DNA of 64,000 nucleotides from Maribacter stanieri (lineage in GTDB: Bacteria; Bacteroidota; Bacteroidia; Flavobacteriales; Flavobacteriaceae): positions 793,856-857,855 of the forward strand of contig NZ_FOYX01000001.1 of assembly GCF_900112245.1 (NCBI RefSeq), in the 5' to 3' direction. The translations under genes and the position numbers were made by a program. Under the pieces are notes generated by a model. The model saw nothing but the letters and a program-made list of their open reading frames with translations. It did not search any database and was not told the origin of the DNA. Of the stretch, positions 19,733-28,009 are shown piece after piece (the stretch's first letter is position 1; the number at the start of each line of letters is the position of its first letter).

Positions 19733-20379
19733 ATGCGTAATATTTAAAGGTTAATTGTTCATGATTTATATCCAGTGGGGGTGGAACTAAACCATGCTAA
19801 AGGTACAATAATCAGCGTTTCACAACAAAATTAGAGGGGTTGACAACAATAGTTACCTAGTAAATAATAATAATTGTTAATTAGTATGTTATAAGCAAGA
19901 TTACTTCCTGCATAAATTGTTTAGAAAAAGTTGCTTAAAAATTTGGTTATTAAAGTTGACATCTGCTTACACTTTTAATCTACTTAACACGAATTTAAAT
20001 ATTATAAAGTGTTAGATGATTTTCATCAAATTAACAACCCTAGTTAACATTAAAATTACATTTAGTTATTAATAAATTCATGTTAATAGCAGTTATAAAC
20101 CACGTTTAATAACTTCTCAAAATACTGATTCTCAATTGTAGATTATAAAAATAGATCGTCAACAAGTATTAGTATCTCATAATGTCAAGTAATATCCAAA
20201 TAAGTTATTGCAGATATTAACAAGCTATAATAATCATTAATATTTAATTTAATTTAAAAGAAAAAATGCCATTTATGATATATATGTTAATAACAACTTA
20301 TTTACTTAACTTTTCAATAAGAAGTAGACTAACAGGTAGTGAATTATAATTCGTAATTTTCCAATAAATTAAAAGTTTA
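19733..20379. other. Long AT-rich divergent intergenic region between rpiB and rnr
   Basis: A 647-bp gap with no gene. It holds at least seven copies of TTAACA or its complement TGTTAA (19875, 19984, 20031, 20044, 20081, 20217, 20285), more than base composition would suggest by rough estimate. TTAACAT at 20044 and ATGTTAA at 20080 form a spaced inverted repeat. It presumably carries both divergent promoters; no DnaA-box-like TTATCCACA or RNA gene was seen. Confidence 0.45.
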
Positions 20380-22572
20380 ATGTCAAAAAGAAATAAGAAG
20401 GCGAATAATCATAAAAAGAACGAAATTACCAAGGGTATTTTTACCGTTCTAGAGAAGGACCCGAATAAAAGTTTCAACTATAAGCAGATTGCTGCTAAGA
20501 TTAATATTACAGAAGCTCAAGATAGAAATACCCTGATTAAAAGATTAACGGAGCTTAAAGAGAAAAAAAGAATTCAAGAAGTAGAAAGAGGTCAGTATAA
20601 AGTTTTAGAAAATACAAAATCTTACTACGAAGGCACAGTAGATGTTACAGGTAAAGGAAATGCCTATATTGTTGTTGATGGTATGGATGATGATATATTT
20701 ATCCCTGCCAATAAATTAAACAAAGCTTTTCATAAAGATAAAGTAGAAGTTTATATCTACCCGAGAAGTAAAAGTAAAAAACTTGAAGGTGAGATAGTTA
20801 AAGTACTTGAAAGATACAAAACCACCTTTGTTGGTATTGTTGATATGCAAAAGACTTTTGCTTTTGTAAGACCTTCTGACTTTAGAATGTATACCGATAT
20901 TTTTGTTTCTAAAGATAAATTAGGTGATGCAAAAGATGGTGAAAAAGTACTGGTAGAAATTACAGATTGGCCAGATGATGTTGATTCTCCCTTTGGTAAA
21001 GTAACAGAGGTCTTAGGTATACCTGGAGAACATGATACTGAAATTCATTCAATTCTGGCTGAATACGGTTTACCATATTCTTTTCCTGCAGATGTTCAGA
21101 ATTTTGCTGATGGATTAGATACAAGTATAAAAGAGGAAGATATTAAAAAACGTAGAGATGTACGTGATGTGCTCACATTTACTATAGATCCAAAAGATGC
21201 CAAGGATTTTGATGATGCATTATCTTTTCAAAAATTAGAAAATGGGAATTATGAGATAGGTATTCATATTGCCGATGTATCTCATTACTTACAAAAGAAT
21301 ACTATTTTAGATGATGAAGCTTATGAAAGAGCTACATCTGTATATTTAGTTGATCGTGTGGTACCTATGTTACCAGAGGTTCTTTCTAATAATGCATGTT
21401 CACTAAGACCTAATGAAGAGAAATATACCTTTTCGGCCATTTTTGAACTGGATACTAATGCAATAATAAGAAATCAATGGTTTGGTAGAACTGTAATTGA
21501 TTCTAACGAACGTTTTGCCTATGAAGAGGCTCAATATATCATTGAGACCGGTAGCGGCGATATACCGCAAGATATATCTATAAGAGATGCTGCTTATACA
21601 GTTTCTAAAGATGTTGTTGAGGCTACTTTGGAAATGGATAGATTAGCTAAAATTATGAGAGATAAACGTATGGATCAAGGAGCATTATCCTTTGATAAAG
21701 TTGAAGTACGTTTTAATTTAGATGAAAACAGTAATCCAATAGGTGTTTACTTCAAAGAATCTAAAGATGCTAATAAGCTTATAGAGGAGTTTATGCTGCT
21801 AGCGAATAGAAAAGTGGCAGAATTTATTGGAAAACAAAAACCTAAAAAGACTTTTGTTTATAGAATTCATGACGATCCAGACCCAGATAAATTAATGGCT
21901 TTGAATGGTATCGTCTCTAAATTTGGTCATAAATTAGATTTCAAGGATAAGAAATCTATAAGTTCTTCTTTAAACCAATTACTACAAGATGTAAAAGGCA
22001 AAAAAGAACAGAATATGGTAGATACGCTAACAATACGTAGTATGAGTAAAGCTATTTATACAATTGATAATATTGGTCATTATGGTTTAGCTTTTGATTA
22101 TTATACTCATTTTACTTCTCCTATTCGTAGGTATCCAGATGTGATGGTGCATAGATTATTACAGCATTATTTAGATGGTGGTAGTTCTGCCAATGCAGAG
22201 GAGTTTGAAAAGAAATGTAAGCATTCTTCAGATATGGAGTACTTGGCTTCTAGCGCAGAGAGAGATTCTATTAAGTACATGCAGATTAAATTCATGCAAG
22301 ATCATAAAGATGAAGAGTTCCGTGGTGTTATTAGTGGAGTTACCGAGTGGGGAATTTATGTGGAAATCATAGCTAACAAATGTGAGGGAATGATTCGTAT
22401 TAGAGACATAAAAGGAGATTATTATATCTTTGATGAGAAGCAATATGCTATTATTGGTGAACGTACCAAAAAGAAATATACTTTAGGTGACGAGATAACT
22501 GTTATGGTTAAGAGTACCGATTTAGTTAAAAGGCATTTAGATTTTGCTTTGATTCCGGATAGTAATAAATAG
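20380..22572 (+). CDS. rnr: Ribonuclease R
   Basis: A 730-residue processive 3'-5' exoribonuclease that degrades structured RNA. The order is an N-terminal winged-helix (about 10-70), two cold-shock OB domains (about 80-225), the RNB catalytic domain and a C-terminal S1 domain (about 640-725). The catalytic aspartates are in DPKDAKDFDDALS (Asp270, Asp276, Asp278, Asp279), and the RNB end motif HFTSPIRRYPDVMVHRLL is intact. Compared with E. coli RNase R (813 aa) it lacks the long basic tail, as is common in Bacteroidota. It is preceded by a long AT-rich leader region and followed 84 bp later by the head-GIN gene. Confidence 0.95.
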   Translation: MSKRNKKANNHKKNEITKGIFTVLEKDPNKSFNYKQIAAKINITEAQDRNTLIKRLTELKEKKRIQEVERGQYKVLENTKSYYEGTVDVTGKGNAYIVVDGMDDDIFIPANKLNKAFHKDKVEVYIYPRSKSKKLEGEIVKVLERYKTTFVGIVDMQKTFAFVRPSDFRMYTDIFVSKDKLGDAKDGEKVLVEITDWPDDVDSPFGKVTEVLGIPGEHDTEIHSILAEYGLPYSFPADVQNFADGLDTSIKEEDIKKRRDVRDVLTFTIDPKDAKDFDDALSFQKLENGNYEIGIHIADVSHYLQKNTILDDEAYERATSVYLVDRVVPMLPEVLSNNACSLRPNEEKYTFSAIFELDTNAIIRNQWFGRTVIDSNERFAYEEAQYIIETGSGDIPQDISIRDAAYTVSKDVVEATLEMDRLAKIMRDKRMDQGALSFDKVEVRFNLDENSNPIGVYFKESKDANKLIEEFMLLANRKVAEFIGKQKPKKTFVYRIHDDPDPDKLMALNGIVSKFGHKLDFKDKKSISSSLNQLLQDVKGKKEQNMVDTLTIRSMSKAIYTIDNIGHYGLAFDYYTHFTSPIRRYPDVMVHRLLQHYLDGGSSANAEEFEKKCKHSSDMEYLASSAERDSIKYMQIKFMQDHKDEEFRGVISGVTEWGIYVEIIANKCEGMIRIRDIKGDYYIFDEKQYAIIGERTKKKYTLGDEITVMVKSTDLVKRHLDFALIPDSNK

Positions 22573-22656
22573 TTTGGAATAGATTTTGGTATATGATGGC
22601 TGAATAGGAAAAACTATTGTTAAAAAAGTTTTTCTACAAAAATTACACGTAAAAGA

Positions 22657-23334
22657 ATGAAACAAGTTTTAGTAATAATGTTTCTCTTAGGATGTCTTTT
22701 GGTTACTGGCCAGGATAATAAGATTACCCAAAGTTTAGAACCTTTTAAAGAATTGAAAGGATTTGATGGGTTATCCATTAACTTAATAAAGTCTACAGAA
22801 AATAAAGTAATCATATCAGGTGAAAATACTGATAAGGTAGCTATCGTTAATAACGAAGGTGTTTTAAAAATCCGAATGCAAATCGGTAAAATCTTTAGTG
22901 GATATAAAACCTTTGTAGATTTATATTATGCTGGCGATATTTTGGTGATAGATGTCAATGAAGATGCTAGAATTGTAACTGAAGATTTAATTCAACAAGA
23001 TGTATTAGAGTTAAAAGCTCAAGAAGGTGGAGAATTAATAGTTAGTGCCAATGTTGAACAGATGTTAATAAAGTCCGTTTCTGGTGGAATAATAAGAACT
23101 ACTGGTACTTCTAATCTACAAGATGTTCAAATAAACACTGGTGGTGTTTATGAAGGTAAAAATTTTGAAACGAATTTTTCAACTATCAATGTAAATGCAG
23201 GATCACGGGCGGAGATTAATGCTAGGGATTATGTGAAGGCTACGGTTAAAGCTGGTGGTGAGGTATTAGTATTTGGTAATCCAAAAAAGTTAGAAGAAAA
23301 AACAGTTTTTGGTGGTACAATTAAAAGAATGTAA
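22657..23334 (+). CDS. Head-GIN (DUF2807) domain exported protein
   Basis: A 225-residue exported protein with a signal peptide (MKQVLVIMFLLGCLLVTGQ). The rest is a repetitive beta-solenoid-like sequence of the DUF2807 'putative auto-transporter adhesin, head GIN' family: FKELKGFDGLSINL, then VDLYYAGDI, and alternating short strands ending in GGEVLVFGNPKKLEEKTVFGGTIKRM. Such proteins are common in Bacteroidota and of unknown biochemical role. It is 6 nt upstream of the LysE-type transporter, so the two are probably an operon. Confidence 0.85.
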   Translation: MKQVLVIMFLLGCLLVTGQDNKITQSLEPFKELKGFDGLSINLIKSTENKVIISGENTDKVAIVNNEGVLKIRMQIGKIFSGYKTFVDLYYAGDILVIDVNEDARIVTEDLIQQDVLELKAQEGGELIVSANVEQMLIKSVSGGIIRTTGTSNLQDVQINTGGVYEGKNFETNFSTINVNAGSRAEINARDYVKATVKAGGEVLVFGNPKKLEEKTVFGGTIKRM

Positions 23335-23340
23335 TAGTAA

Positions 23341-24021
23341 ATGTTAGAAGATATACAGGCAGCAATTCCCTTAGGTTTTTTCTTAAGTTTTATGGTAGGT
23401 CCTGTATTCTTTGTTCTTTTACAAACAAGTGCTGTTAAAGGATTTAGAGCTGCTATAACTTTTGATTTAGGTGTTTTATTAGCTGATATTCTCTTTATAT
23501 TAGTTGCTTATTTTAGTAGTTTTCAACTTCTAGAAAACTTAAGTAACCAACCGGGTTTATATGTTTTTGGTGGTGTTATTCTTTTGATTTACGGACTTTT
23601 TACTTTTTTTAAAGTTGATAAAAAGGTTATACCGGTGGAGTCTAAAAAAATTAGAAAATCAGATTTTTTTAGTCTTTTTATAAAAGGTTTTTTGCTGAAC
23701 TTTATTAATATTGGAGTATTAGTATTTTGGTTAGGTATAATTATTATTGTTGGTCCCAGTTTAGATAATGAACCCAATCGTTTCTTTACTTTTTTCTCCA
23801 CGGTACTCCTATCCTATTTTGTAACTGACATTTTCAAAATACTCTTAGCAAAGCAATTAAAGCGTAAGTTAACTCCTGCTAGGATATTATTAGTTAAAAA
23901 AATTATAGGTATCATCCTTATTATATGTGGACTAGTTCTTGTCGTTAAAGGTTTTTTACCTAAGAATAAGTTTAATATTGAACATGAGTTGGAAAGATTT
24001 GAAACCAATATTATAGAATAA
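23341..24021 (+). CDS. LysE family translocator
   Basis: A 226-residue inner-membrane protein with about six hydrophobic segments and the LysE family opening IPLGFFLSFMVGPVFFVLLQTS, containing the conserved G-P. Family members export amino acids such as lysine, arginine, threonine or homoserine; the substrate cannot be read from sequence. A short cytoplasmic loop rich in Lys follows the third segment (VDKKVIPVESKKIRKSD). It is the last gene before a strong terminator. Confidence 0.85.
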   Translation: MLEDIQAAIPLGFFLSFMVGPVFFVLLQTSAVKGFRAAITFDLGVLLADILFILVAYFSSFQLLENLSNQPGLYVFGGVILLIYGLFTFFKVDKKVIPVESKKIRKSDFFSLFIKGFLLNFINIGVLVFWLGIIIIVGPSLDNEPNRFFTFFSTVLLSYFVTDIFKILLAKQLKRKLTPARILLVKKIIGIILIICGLVLVVKGFLPKNKFNIEHELERFETNIIE

Positions 24022-24050
24022 AAAAAGCCGGCTATTAACCGGCTTTTTTT
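24021..24050. terminator. Bidirectional intrinsic terminator
   Basis: Stem AAAAAAGCCGG / CCGGCTTTTTT with a 7-nt loop and a T-run on both strands, placed between the converging LysE and Skp-like genes. Confidence 0.9.
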
Positions 24051-24068
24051 ATTCTATATAAGTTTTTA

Positions 24069-24575
24069 TTATTTCTTGTATTTATCGTTAAGAAGCTTAA
24101 CAATATCAGCTGTAAGGTCATTGTCCTCTGTACCGTACAGTACACTACCACCATCTCCTCCACCTAAAATATAAGAGTATCCATTAGATTTTCCGTAAGC
24201 TTTAATTTCTTCTTTTACTTTAGAAACTATGCTGTCCATTTCAGTTTGACCTTCCATTTGTAATTGTTGGTCTTGCTGTTGAAGTTGTTGACCAATAATT
24301 TGTCCTTTCTGTTGCATAGCGGCATATTCCTCTTGAGCTTTTGATTGAGACATAGATTGTGCTTTTGTTTGGAATGCTTGCGCTTCCATTTGAAAAGCTT
24401 GAGATATACTATCTCGGGTTTTAGCTAAGGCATCTGCCTTTACTTTGAATTTAGATTCAACATCAATTTTTTGTTGATATTCATCCATCAATTTTACGTT
24501 ATCTACGTAACCAATTTTTTCTTGTTGACAAGAAGCTAATAATGCAATAGCTAAAATTACAATTAGGTTTTTCAT
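24069..24575 (-). CDS. OmpH/Skp-like periplasmic chaperone, lipoprotein
   Basis: A 168-residue protein with a lipoprotein signal (LLASC at residues 13-17) followed by the OmpH/Skp pattern: a short strand KIGYVDNVKLMDEYQ, a long Gln/Lys-rich coiled coil (about 35-120), and a final strand region SYILGGGDGGSVLYG with LTADIVKLLNDKYKK. Skp-type proteins hold unfolded outer-membrane proteins in the periplasm; the lipid anchor is a departure from soluble E. coli Skp and is common in Bacteroidota. It is a single gene between terminators or gaps. Confidence 0.85.
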   Translation of the reverse strand: MKNLIVILAIALLASCQQEKIGYVDNVKLMDEYQQKIDVESKFKVKADALAKTRDSISQAFQMEAQAFQTKAQSMSQSKAQEEYAAMQQKGQIIGQQLQQQDQQLQMEGQTEMDSIVSKVKEEIKAYGKSNGYSYILGGGDGGSVLYGTEDNDLTADIVKLLNDKYKK

Positions 24576-24813
24576 TTTTTTATTTTTGTGAGTTGCAAAA
24601 GTAATAAAGGTTTTAGAATGTAATTGTTTTAAAATTGATAATAGTAATGTGATTTTTGATTAAATAAGATATTCTTATATTAAATATTATTATAATAAAT
24701 AAATCTTATTTTAAGTAGCTATTTTAAGTTGTATTTAATAGCTTTTTATAAAATTTATGATTAAGAGTATGATAATGGATTCAAATCTCCTTAAATCGTT
24801 TTAAAATGGCTTT

Positions 24814-25650
24814 TTACTTCTTTTTAAGGATGTATATAAGAGAAGAATACTCACCATTTGATTTTGCCTTAATATTTGATATCAAACCTCTGTAAAATGC
24901 TTTTAGATAGTTTGACTTTCCATTTTTGTATTTCTCGGATAAAAGAGAAACATAAAAAGAATCAAAATACATAGGTAGTGTTTTAGTTACTTTGAAATTA
25001 TGTTTCTCAAATAGTATTTTAATTGCATCTTGTGAGAAGTGCCATAAATGTCTAGGCGTATCATATGCTGCCCAAAATTCTTTATAATGTTTTGCATCAT
25101 AGGATTTATAATTTGGTACCGCTATAATTAAAATTCCATTGTCATCTAACTTTGTTTTAATAAGAGATATTTTTTCGTTTAAATTAGGCAGGTGTTCTAG
25201 TACATGCCATAAACTTATTATATTAAATTGTCTGTTTGGTAAATCTTCTAAGCTCTTATATATTTTAAGGTTTTTATTTGATGCTTTATTTCTTGCATTC
25301 TGATTAACCTCTACCCCAACAGTATTCCAATTTTTATTTTTCGCATAAGCTAAGAATTCACCTGTACCACATCCAATATCTAAAAGGCTTTTCTCATCTA
25401 ATGAATATTGGTCGATTAGTTTTACCTTTTCGTTTAATGTTATTTTTTTTACTTGTTGATATACTTTTTCTATAACACTATTTTTATCATCTGAATGAGA
25501 AATATAGTTTTTAGGGTCGTAATATTTTTCTATATTTTCTGGTTGTGGTTCAGTTATTAGCATGTCGGATTCTTTATCAAAAATTAGATTGAAATATTCC
25601 TGGCTTACTAAATAGTCTTTTGTTTTGAATTTTATTTTTTTATCAAGCAT
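24814..25650 (-). CDS. Class I SAM-dependent methyltransferase
   Basis: A 278-residue methyltransferase. SAM motif I is LLDIGCGTGEFLAYAK, motif II ends in VGVEVN, and the post-I region has ISLWHVLEHLPN, typical of the UbiG/COQ3-like and sugar or lipid methyltransferases (Methyltransf_23). A short N-terminal part contains a KTKDYLVSQEYF segment with a possible zinc-less version of the sugar C-methyltransferase N-domain. The substrate is unknown. It is the last gene of the leftward mnmG cluster, separated from mnmG by 65 bp that contain a parS-like palindrome. Confidence 0.85.
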   Translation of the reverse strand: MLDKKIKFKTKDYLVSQEYFNLIFDKESDMLITEPQPENIEKYYDPKNYISHSDDKNSVIEKVYQQVKKITLNEKVKLIDQYSLDEKSLLDIGCGTGEFLAYAKNKNWNTVGVEVNQNARNKASNKNLKIYKSLEDLPNRQFNIISLWHVLEHLPNLNEKISLIKTKLDDNGILIIAVPNYKSYDAKHYKEFWAAYDTPRHLWHFSQDAIKILFEKHNFKVTKTLPMYFDSFYVSLLSEKYKNGKSNYLKAFYRGLISNIKAKSNGEYSSLIYILKKK

Positions 25651-25692
25651 ATTTGGCTTGGTTGATGTATTTGATATTGATTAAATTTTCAA

Positions 25693-25708
25693 TGTTCCAC
25701 GTGGAACA
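25693..25708. promoter_or_regulatory. parS: parS-like 16-bp palindrome (ParB site), copy 2
   Basis: The sequence TGTTCCACGTGGAACA is a perfect palindrome and matches the general bacterial parS consensus TGTTNCACGTGNAACA at every defined position. It sits between mnmG and the downstream methyltransferase. The identical site lies on the other side of mnmG, 1.9 kb away. ParB spreading and SMC loading at such sites organise the origin region; a function here is inferred from sequence identity only. Confidence 0.8.
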
Positions 25709-25715
25709 ATTTGTC

Positions 25716-27584
25716 CTACCTTCCGAGATATACTAAAAGAACACTGATGTCGCTTGGTGTAACTCCGCTAATTCTTGATGCTTGTGAAATTGTAACAGGT
25801 TGAATTTTTGTCATTTTTTCTCTTGCCTCAAATGACAAAGATTTCAATTTTGAGTAATCAAAATTGACTGGAATCTTTACAGCTTCTAGTCTATGTAGCT
25901 TGTCTGCATTTACTTTTTCCTTTGCTATATATCCTGAGTATTTAATTTGTACTTCTGCTTGTTCTAATATTTCGCTATCAAAATTGTTTTCTTTTACAAA
26001 GTTCGAAACATCTTCTAGTTGCAACATGTGGTCCATGGTAACGTTAGGTCTTGAAAATGCTTTGTACATTTTATCAGATTGTTTTACTAAAGAAGAATCA
26101 ACGCTTTCAAAAATGGGATTAATATCTTTAGGAAGTACACTAGTTTCTCTAAAGAAGTTAACTAATGCTTCAGATTGCTCTAATTTTTCTTCCATCCTTT
26201 TCATGCGAGTATCTGTGGCTAAACCTATAGAATGACTTAATGGTGTTAATCTTAAATCGGCATTATCTTGTCTTAACAATGTTCTATATTCTGCCCTAGA
26301 AGTAAACATTCTATATGGTTCTTCTGTGCCTTTGGTAATTAGGTCATCTATAAGAACACCAATGTAGGCTTCATCTCTTTTTAATATTAAAGCATCTTTT
26401 TCTTGCAGTTTTAAATGTGCATTTATCCCAGCCATTAAACCTTGAGAAGCTGCTTCTTCGTAACCTGTAGTTCCATTAATTTGACCAGCGAAATATAAAT
26501 TTTCAACTAGCTTAGTTTCTAAGGTATGTTTCAACTGAGTTGGTGGAAAGTAATCATATTCTATTGCATAACCTGGTCTAAAGAATTTTACGTTTTCAAA
26601 ACCAACAACAGATCTTAATGCTTTAAACTGTACATCTTCTGGTAAAGAAGTTGAAAATCCGTTCACATAGACTTCTACAGTTTCCCAACCTTCTGGTTCA
26701 ATAAACATTTGGTGACTGTCTTTATCTGCGAATCTGTTTATTTTATCTTCTATGGATGGACAATACCTTGGTCCTAAACTTTTAATTCTCCCATTGAACA
26801 TTGGTGATCTATCAAATCCTTCTCTCAATAAATCATGTACCATGGCACTGGTATGTGTCATGTAACAATCTCGTTGATGAGTTAATGGTTTTGTTTTGGT
26901 ATAAGAAAATTTTTCAGGGATAACATCTCCTGGTTGTACAATCATTTTAGAATAATCTAAGGATCTACCATCCACTCTTGGTGGTGTGCCGGTTTTCATT
27001 CTCCCACTTTCAAATCCTAATTCAACTAGTTGTTCGGTTATTCCTGTAGCTGCTCTTTCACCTGCTCTACCTCCACCAAATTGTTTTTCACCAATATGTA
27101 TCAATCCATTTAGGAATGTTCCGTTAGTTAAAACAACAGATTTTGATTTTATATTTATTCCTAAGGATGTTTTAACTCCAACAACTTTATTGTTTTCTAT
27201 TAACAATCCAGATACCATTTCCTGATAAAAATCTACGTTTTCCGTTCTTTCTAACATTAAACGCCATTCTTCTGCAAATCGCATTCTGTCATTTTGGGTT
27301 CTTGGACTCCACATTGCAGGACCCTTAGATTTGTTAAGCATCTTAAATTGTATAGCAGATTTGTCTGATACAATTCCGCTATAACCTCCTAGAGCGTCAA
27401 TCTCTCTAACAATTTGCCCTTTAGCAATTCCTCCCATGGCTGGGTTACATGACATCTGTCCAATATTTTGCAGATTCATGGTTACTAATAAGGTTTTTGA
27501 ACCCAAGTTTGCAGCTGCTGCTGCCGCTTCTGCACCGGCGTGTCCTCCGCCAACTACAATTACATCATATTCTTCTTCAAACAT
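25716..27584 (-). CDS. mnmG: tRNA uridine-5-carboxymethylaminomethyl modification enzyme
   Basis: A 622-residue FAD-dependent enzyme that, with MnmE, installs the 5-carboxymethylaminomethyl group at U34 of certain tRNAs. Visible signatures are the N-terminal dinucleotide-binding VVVGGGHAGAEAA, SCNPAMGGIAKG, the GTPPRVDGRS region, FAGQINGTTGYEEAASQG and the C-terminal SGYIAKE helical domain; length is normal. It starts 6 nt after the ybeY stop and is flanked on each side by an identical parS-like palindrome. In many bacteria mnmG lies near parAB and oriC, but here parAB is not visible. Confidence 0.97.
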   Translation of the reverse strand: MFEEEYDVIVVGGGHAGAEAAAAAANLGSKTLLVTMNLQNIGQMSCNPAMGGIAKGQIVREIDALGGYSGIVSDKSAIQFKMLNKSKGPAMWSPRTQNDRMRFAEEWRLMLERTENVDFYQEMVSGLLIENNKVVGVKTSLGINIKSKSVVLTNGTFLNGLIHIGEKQFGGGRAGERAATGITEQLVELGFESGRMKTGTPPRVDGRSLDYSKMIVQPGDVIPEKFSYTKTKPLTHQRDCYMTHTSAMVHDLLREGFDRSPMFNGRIKSLGPRYCPSIEDKINRFADKDSHQMFIEPEGWETVEVYVNGFSTSLPEDVQFKALRSVVGFENVKFFRPGYAIEYDYFPPTQLKHTLETKLVENLYFAGQINGTTGYEEAASQGLMAGINAHLKLQEKDALILKRDEAYIGVLIDDLITKGTEEPYRMFTSRAEYRTLLRQDNADLRLTPLSHSIGLATDTRMKRMEEKLEQSEALVNFFRETSVLPKDINPIFESVDSSLVKQSDKMYKAFSRPNVTMDHMLQLEDVSNFVKENNFDSEILEQAEVQIKYSGYIAKEKVNADKLHRLEAVKIPVNFDYSKLKSLSFEAREKMTKIQPVTISQASRISGVTPSDISVLLVYLGR

Positions 27585-27589
27585 ATCTT

Positions 27590-28009
27590 CTATTGTTCCA
27601 CGTGGAACAGCTTTATTTTTTCTTCTTCTTTAGCGCGCATTTCGGTAGTAGCTGTATCCGATTTATCCGAATAACCCATAAGATGTAAAACCCCATGGAT
27701 CATTACGCGCTTTAATTCGTTCTCAAAAGTTACATTAAATTCTGTTGCGTTCTCTTTAACTCGATCAATGGAAATGTATAAGTCTCCAGAAATATTTTTT
27801 CCAGATACATAGTCAAACGTAATAATGTCGGTTAAATAATCGTGTTGTAGGTAATCTTGGTTGATTTTAAGTAGATAATCATCGTCGCAAAAAATGTAAT
27901 TCAATTCTTGAATTTTATATCCTTCCGTTTGGCAAGATGCTGTTATCCATAAATTGAATTTCTCCTCTACATCTAATTTAAAATCGCTTAGGTAATTATA
28001 ATTAATCAT
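27590..28009 (-). CDS. ybeY: Endoribonuclease YbeY (rRNA maturation factor)
   Basis: A 139-residue metal-dependent endoribonuclease involved in 16S rRNA 3' maturation and ribosome quality control. The zinc motif reads HGVLHLMGYSDKSD; the usual third His of HGxLHxxGYDH is replaced by Asp two residues after Tyr, a variant common in this phylum. The gene overlaps the end of the DUF4175 gene by 8 nt. Its last residues LFHVEQ are encoded by the 16-bp parS-like palindrome, so coding and DNA-site constraints overlap. Confidence 0.94.
   Translation of the reverse strand: MINYNYLSDFKLDVEEKFNLWITASCQTEGYKIQELNYIFCDDDYLLKINQDYLQHDYLTDIITFDYVSGKNISGDLYISIDRVKENATEFNVTFENELKRVMIHGVLHLMGYSDKSDTATTEMRAKEEEKIKLFHVEQ
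27594..27609. promoter_or_regulatory. parS: parS-like 16-bp palindrome (ParB site), copy 1
   Basis: TGTTCCACGTGGAACA, identical to the copy at the other end of mnmG. It lies inside the 3' end of ybeY and encodes the final FHVE residues. The match to the parS consensus is complete. Confidence 0.8.
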
